This document shows positions 60,466-64,000 of a stretch of 64,000 nucleotides of DNA, one piece after another (position 1 is the first letter of the stretch; every line of letters begins with the position of its first letter). Position numbers and translations under genes: made by a program. The notes under the pieces are model-generated. The model was not told the origin of the DNA and searched no databases. It was given only the letters and a program-made list of their open reading frames with translations. This DNA is from JANMZO01 sp963763135 (lineage in GTDB: Bacteria > Actinomycetota > Acidimicrobiia > Acidimicrobiales > JANYDT01): the NCBI GenBank assembly GCA_963763135.1, contig CAVXNJ010000009.1:496001-560000 (forward strand), read 5' to 3'.

Positions 60466-60963
60466 ATGTTGAGCCCAAAGGTCCTGGGCTGGTCATTTGT
60501 TGCAATTCAGATAGTCCTGCTCGGAGGAATCATCTTCCTTCCGGGAGCAGACAACTGGACGGTTGCACCATGGCTGTCGACCGCAGCTCGCCTAACGTCG
60601 ATGGCCGGATTGATTGTGGTCGTGGCGGCCTCACTCGGATTGGGAACGGCACTGACGGCCACGCCAGTGCCCAAAGCGCAGGCTGGTTTGAGGACAGGCG
60701 GACCGTATCGGCTAGCACGGCACCCGATCTATTCAGGCGTCCTGCTGTTCGTGGTCGGAAGGGTTGCCGCATCGGGTAGTTTCTGGAAGTTGGCGGTGGG
60801 GGTGGTTACGGTCGCCTTCTTCAACATCAAGGCCCGCTGGGAAGAGTCCCGGTTGCGTGCTGCCTATCCGGACTATGAGGAATATGCGTCTCGCACACCG
60901 CGCTTCTTCCCGAGGGTGCGGCCGCGTTCAACGACCCGAGGAATCCGGGGGCCGGGTCGGTAA
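60466..60963 (+). CDS. Isoprenylcysteine methyltransferase-like membrane protein
   Basis: 165 residues from ATG 60466, with four hydrophobic helices. The conserved PEMT/ICMT C-terminal core is clear: GPYRLARHPIYSGVLLF, then RWEESRLRAAYPDYEEYASR, which binds SAM. Bacterial relatives methylate lipids or carboxylates. The substrate is unknown. Its last 36 bp overlap the 3' end of the convergent sensor kinase gene. GGGGGTGG precedes the start. Confidence 0.85.
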   Translation: MLSPKVLGWSFVAIQIVLLGGIIFLPGADNWTVAPWLSTAARLTSMAGLIVVVAASLGLGTALTATPVPKAQAGLRTGGPYRLARHPIYSGVLLFVVGRVAASGSFWKLAVGVVTVAFFNIKARWEESRLRAAYPDYEEYASRTPRFFPRVRPRSTTRGIRGPGR

Positions 60964-62034
60964 CGTGAGGTGAAATGTTGCGCCCCGGCCGAGGCCGGGC
61001 GACGAGGCCGTGAGGTCTCCCCGGTGGGCGCGGGCTATGCCACGAGCGATGGTGAGGCCCACACCGGATCCTTTTGAATGACGAGGCTGGCCCGGTACCC
61101 GGTAGAACCGCTCAAAGATCCGTTCAAGATCGTCGGGCGCGAGACCGACCCCGGTGTCGTCTACTGACACCTCGATCGCTTCTTCGGAGGCGTGCAATCC
61201 GATCTTCACCGTACCGCCCGATGGTGTGGCAGCCAAGGCGTTGCCGAGCAGATTGGTAAGGACCTGAGTGATGCGGTCGGGATCGATAAGTGCGCGTACT
61301 GTTGGCCCGGGCTCTACTAGAAGGATTACAGAGGCGTCATCGAACTGGGGCCTGAGGCGGGCCGACGCGGCCCTGACGAGTTCGGCAACGTCCGTAGGCG
61401 TGGGTCGAAGATCGAGACGCTGCTCTTCAGCTCGGGAAAGAGCCGAGAGGTCGTCGGCCAAGCGGTGGAGCCGACGAAGTTCGTCGCCGAGCGATCCGAG
61501 TGTTTCCGGTGTCGGTTGAAAGACTCCATCGATGAGTCCTTCTACGTAGCCGTCGAGAGCAGTGAGTGGCGTCCGCATCTCGTGGGCCACTTCCCCGAGA
61601 AGGCGAGTTCGGCGGGTCTCGGTCTCGGCCATTGCGGTAGCGAGCGTGTTGACGTCGGCCGCTAGCGCGGCAAGCTCTGGTTCTTTCGGGAGCGGAACCG
61701 CAACGTCATAGCGGCCAGCGGCAATTCGGCGCGTGGCGTCTCGGACTTGATCGAGAGGGTGAAGGAGTCGACGCGTGACCATGAGGGCCACCGCTCCTGC
61801 TGCGGCGATGCTTGTGGCAACGCCGATGAGTAGAGCACGGTTGAGCGCTGATCGGAACGCGGTCCGCACTCCCGCCTGGTTAGACCCTGACATTCCCACG
61901 CCCCGCATCAGGCCGACTCGCTGCTGGAAGAGGTGGGGCGCGAGGATCCGTACGGTTGCGAATGTGACGATGCCGCCTACGAGCACGACGACGACGTATG
62001 ACGCAAAAACTCGGAATGAGAGTCGGATCTTCAT
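60928..62034 (-). CDS. Sensor histidine kinase (OmpR-partner type)
   Basis: 368 residues from ATG 62034, which overlaps the regulator stop (ATGA). TM1 (about 5-27), a short extracellular loop with Met and Arg (QQRVGLMRGVGMSGSNQAG), TM2 (about 63-85), HAMP (about 87-140), the HisKA domain with phospho-His in GEVAHEMRTPLTALDGY, and HATPase with NLLGNALAATPSGG (N box), DDTGVGL and GSGVGLTIARG. It phosphorylates the OmpR-type regulator next to it. The extracellular loop is only about 35 residues, suggesting sensing of a small ion or of membrane state. A Met/His-rich secreted protein lies beside it. Confidence 0.92.
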   Translation of the reverse strand: MKIRLSFRVFASYVVVVLVGGIVTFATVRILAPHLFQQRVGLMRGVGMSGSNQAGVRTAFRSALNRALLIGVATSIAAAGAVALMVTRRLLHPLDQVRDATRRIAAGRYDVAVPLPKEPELAALAADVNTLATAMAETETRRTRLLGEVAHEMRTPLTALDGYVEGLIDGVFQPTPETLGSLGDELRRLHRLADDLSALSRAEEQRLDLRPTPTDVAELVRAASARLRPQFDDASVILLVEPGPTVRALIDPDRITQVLTNLLGNALAATPSGGTVKIGLHASEEAIEVSVDDTGVGLAPDDLERIFERFYRVPGQPRHSKGSGVGLTIARGIARAHRGDLTASSPGLGRGATFHLTLPTRPPDSSGR

Positions 62035-62717
62035 GTCGACGCTGCGATCCACTTGTAGCCAATGCCGCGGACCGTTGCGATGAGGTGGGGCTCATTCGCA
62101 TCATCGTTCAAGCGGGCTCTCAGGCTCCGGATGTGCACGTCGACGACCCGTTCGTCACCGAAGAAGTCATAGCCCCAGACTCGTTGGAGCAGTTGCGTAC
62201 GCGAGAACACGCGACCGGGTGCACCTGCCAATGCGGTGAGCAGATCAAACTCGAGCGTCGAGATCGCTACGGCAACGCCGTCGATGAGCACTTCTCGCCC
62301 GACGGGGTCGATGGTGACGGAATCGAAACGCAACGAGGTCGGTTGGTCGTGTTCGGTCGAGCGGCGCCGGAGTACGGCCTTCACTCGTGCCGTGACCTCT
62401 CTCGGGCTGAACGGCTTCGTAATGTAGTCATCGGCCCCGACCCCGAGACCGACCAGTTTGTCGACTTCCTCGGACCGGGCGGTCACGAGGATCACGTACA
62501 CGTTGCTGAACGACCGGATTTGGCGAAGCGCCTCCAGCCCGTCGATGCCCGGCAACATGATGTCGAGAAGCACGAGATCGGGCGGGTCCGCTCGCACCGC
62601 GGCGACGGCCGATTCGCCGTCGACCGCTTCCGTCACTCCGAAGCCGTCCGCTTTGAGATAGGCGCTCAGCACCTCCCGGATATTCGGTTCATCGTCAACG
62701 ACGAGTACTCGTGGCAT
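62031..62717 (-). CDS. OmpR/PhoB-type response regulator
   Basis: 228 residues. Receiver (1-118) with VVDDEP, phospho-Asp in LLDIMLPGIDG, Thr in LVTARSEE and Lys in YITKPFSPREV; the Trans_reg_C winged helix (about 130-225) has ISTLEFDLLTALAGAPGRVF, VWGYDFFGDERVVDVHIRSLR and the final VRGIGYKW. It should bind promoter DNA when phosphorylated by the adjacent kinase. The neighbouring secreted protein, 82 bp upstream and on the same strand, is a likely target or sensor accessory. Confidence 0.95.
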   Translation of the reverse strand: MPRVLVVDDEPNIREVLSAYLKADGFGVTEAVDGESAVAAVRADPPDLVLLDIMLPGIDGLEALRQIRSFSNVYVILVTARSEEVDKLVGLGVGADDYITKPFSPREVTARVKAVLRRRSTEHDQPTSLRFDSVTIDPVGREVLIDGVAVAISTLEFDLLTALAGAPGRVFSRTQLLQRVWGYDFFGDERVVDVHIRSLRARLNDDANEPHLIATVRGIGYKWIAAST

Positions 62718-62799
62718 GGTTGGTTCCTCTGCGATCCCGCGGTGGGCTCACCTGAGCGGTGATTGCCTTACGTAAAACAGCGACCGGACGTCGTCAGGT

Positions 62800-63444
62800 T
62801 CATTGTGTTGGTGCGACCGTCGTGGGCGGCGTGATGTTGCCCATCCGACCTCCGCCGTTGCGGGGGTGGTTGGCGTTTCCTGTTCCGCCGACGTTGCCCA
62901 TGCCCATGCCCGTACCCATCCCGTTTCCATTATTGGCTTGATGGGTGGTGTTGAGCATTGTCGTGACTCGAGCGCTGATCTGGGTGAGCATAGCGGTCCG
63001 TTGGTCGGCGCTCAGGTTGGTGTTTGCGTTGACCTGCGCAGTCATGGCGCTGACGAGCGCATTTTGGAGCCCGCTGACGGTTTTTCCGTTGGCAGTCGCA
63101 ATGTCGGCAAGGGTCTTACCGGCGTGCATTTGGCTTTGCAGTTCGGTCTCGGAAAGCCCGAGATAGCTGGCAGCGGCAGTCATCGGCGTGCCGGCGGTGT
63201 TCATGTGTCCGCCCGATCCCATGGCCATTCCATGACCGGCGCCAGACCTGCCGTTCATCATGCCGCCGTGAAAGACACTCGACATGGAATGAGCAATTCC
63301 ACGTTGTGTCATGTTCGTGTTGGCGAATGCGGTTCCGGCGACCCCGCCGACGAGGGCAAGCGAGACGATGCCGATGGCAATGTGCTTGCGATGGTTCTTC
63401 TTGTTGTGGTTCTGCTTGTTGTGGTTGTTCGTGGTGCTGGTCAT
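62800..63444 (-). CDS. Met/His/Gly-rich secreted protein upstream of the two-component system
   Basis: 214 residues from ATG 63444. A basic His/Asn/Lys-rich N-terminus (NNHNKQNHNKKNHRKH) precedes a signal helix (IAIGIVSLALVGGVAGTAFA), with cleavage near residue 41. Two Gly/Met-rich stretches (FHGGMMNGRSGAGHGMAMGS and GNGMGTGMGMGNVGG) flank a helical core with YLGLSETELQSQMHAGKTLA and ANGKTVSGLQNAL, a pattern found in actinobacterial secreted proteins of unknown role. Met/His-rich loops often bind copper or silver, but this is inference. It lies ahead of the OmpR-type pair on the same strand. Confidence 0.75.
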   Translation of the reverse strand: MTSTTNNHNKQNHNKKNHRKHIAIGIVSLALVGGVAGTAFANTNMTQRGIAHSMSSVFHGGMMNGRSGAGHGMAMGSGGHMNTAGTPMTAAASYLGLSETELQSQMHAGKTLADIATANGKTVSGLQNALVSAMTAQVNANTNLSADQRTAMLTQISARVTTMLNTTHQANNGNGMGTGMGMGNVGGTGNANHPRNGGGRMGNITPPTTVAPTQ

Positions 63445-63851
63445 GATCTTGTCTTTCGTTTGTGTTTCCGACGATGTTGATCGGACTGGGTTCAGTGTGC
63501 GGTTGTGCGGTGAAGGTTCCGCAGCGGCATCCGTGAAGCTTGTGTGAAGCTCGAACCGGGGGATTGATGAACGACGTTGATCCCACAGAGACGGTCGGAA
63601 CTGTTTTCGTTCCGTTGGCGAGCGAACGCGGCTGCTGGTGGATCGTCCCAAATGTTCACTTCGGTGCGATGCCCGGAAAGAACGCGGAGGTGGCGGACGA
63701 CGCTCAGCGACACTCGCCCGGGAACACGAGACTGACGATGTCGGTCGTCGTGCGACCTCGTCCTCACGGTATTGTCGATCATCGGATCGAGAACCACCGC
63801 CCAACCAACGCAACCACGAAACAGACCCGCCATGTTGCTGGTGCCTGGCCG
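63445..63851. other. Intergenic region without a gene
   Basis: The 407 bp between the secreted-protein gene and the divergent DUF1275 gene have no reading frame with recognisable coding features on either strand. They should contain both promoters; no clear operator or terminator was found. Confidence 0.45.
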
Positions 63852-64000
63852 ATGACGGCCGAACATCGCCACCACATCACAGGCAGTTGGTGGCTTGCCC
63901 TAGTCCTGGCGGTCACGGCAGGGTTCGTGGATTCGTTCATCTACCTCCGGGTCTCCCCGGTGTTCGTCGCGAACATGAGCGGGAACCTCATCCGTCTCGG
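63852..64000 (+). CDS. DUF1275 (YoaK-like) membrane protein, start only
   Basis: The frame opens with ATG 63852 and runs off the window. The 49 residues seen are MTAEHRHHITGSWWLALVLA followed by a segment with AGFVDSFIYLRVSPVFVANM and SGNLIRLG, the first helices and loop of the DUF1275/YoaK family of small membrane proteins. The role of the family is not established. The remainder lies outside the window. Confidence 0.8.
   Translation, partial: MTAEHRHHITGSWWLALVLAVTAGFVDSFIYLRVSPVFVANMSGNLIRL

Noticed and set aside
1..64000. CRISPR arrays, tRNA or rRNA genes, insertion sequences, prophage genes
   Set aside because: No regularly spaced direct repeats, no RNA gene signatures and no transposase, integrase or phage structural motifs were seen.

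Overview
The window is about 64 kb of GC-rich DNA with dense operons. Many start and stop codons overlap as ATGA or GTGA, GTG starts are common, and several enzymes belong to F420- or deazaflavin-type families (an LLM oxidoreductase, a Ddn-like protein, a PPOX-class protein). With a flagellar-type sigma factor, a full chemotaxis set, c-di-GMP enzymes and actinobacterial-style ABC systems, this points to a motile actinobacterium, probably of the Acidimicrobiia. That placement is inference from gene content, not from a marker gene. I see no rRNA, tRNA, CRISPR array, insertion sequence or phage module.

Layout. (1) 1-11 kb: the tail of a GGDEF protein, then a minus-strand signalling block read from the right: fliA, cheA, cheW, an MCP, cheY, cheB, cheR, cheX, cheY and a second CheX/CheC-like gene. 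The cheY-cheB-cheR-cheX-cheY run is joined by 4-bp overlaps. (2) 11-18 kb: a PAS-GGDEF-EAL protein, an MFS exporter coupled to a TetR regulator with a coiled-coil extension, and a divergent DrrAB-like ABC exporter. A perfect palindrome lies between them. (3) 18-24 kb: a frameshifted acyl-CoA ligase, then a LytS-like kinase, a LytTR regulator fused to a membrane module, and a sodium:solute symporter, which look like a carboxylate-uptake unit. (4) 24-31 kb: a branched-chain-amino-acid-type ABC system (binding protein divergent from livF-livG-X-livH-livM). X is an eroded acyl-CoA synthetase that has lost its ATP-binding loop. (5) 31-36 kb: TetR, an orphan PAAR protein, an LppM-like lipoprotein, a multi-TM chemoreceptor and a crotonase. 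(6) 36-48 kb: a two-domain CaiB-type CoA-transferase, two MFS exporters, an SDR, a GGDEF-EAL protein, a phosphotriesterase-family hydrolase, an LLM oxidoreductase and an amine oxidase whose domain order is circularly permuted. (7) 48-52 kb: modABC with a divergent xdhC, a molybdenum supply and cofactor unit. (8) 52-60 kb: PadR, a YcnI/DUF1775 protein, a Ddn-like oxidoreductase, and an iron or heme uptake operon with two binding proteins, a frameshifted FecCD permease, an ATPase, a PPOX protein and a FhuF-like reductase. (9) 60-64 kb: a rhodanese lipoprotein, an ICMT-like methyltransferase, an OmpR-type two-component system, a Met/His/Gly-rich secreted protein and the start of a DUF1275 protein.

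Most notable: a permuted flavin amine oxidase (46933-48216); a membrane pseudo-acyl-CoA synthetase inside a liv operon (27267-28559); a CheA carrying a two-repeat motif that matches the c-di-GMP-binding MshEN pattern, plus a duplicated CheW-like domain; and a response regulator fused to a putative transporter small subunit through a (Gly-Asp-His) repeat. All functional statements rest on motif recognition by eye.
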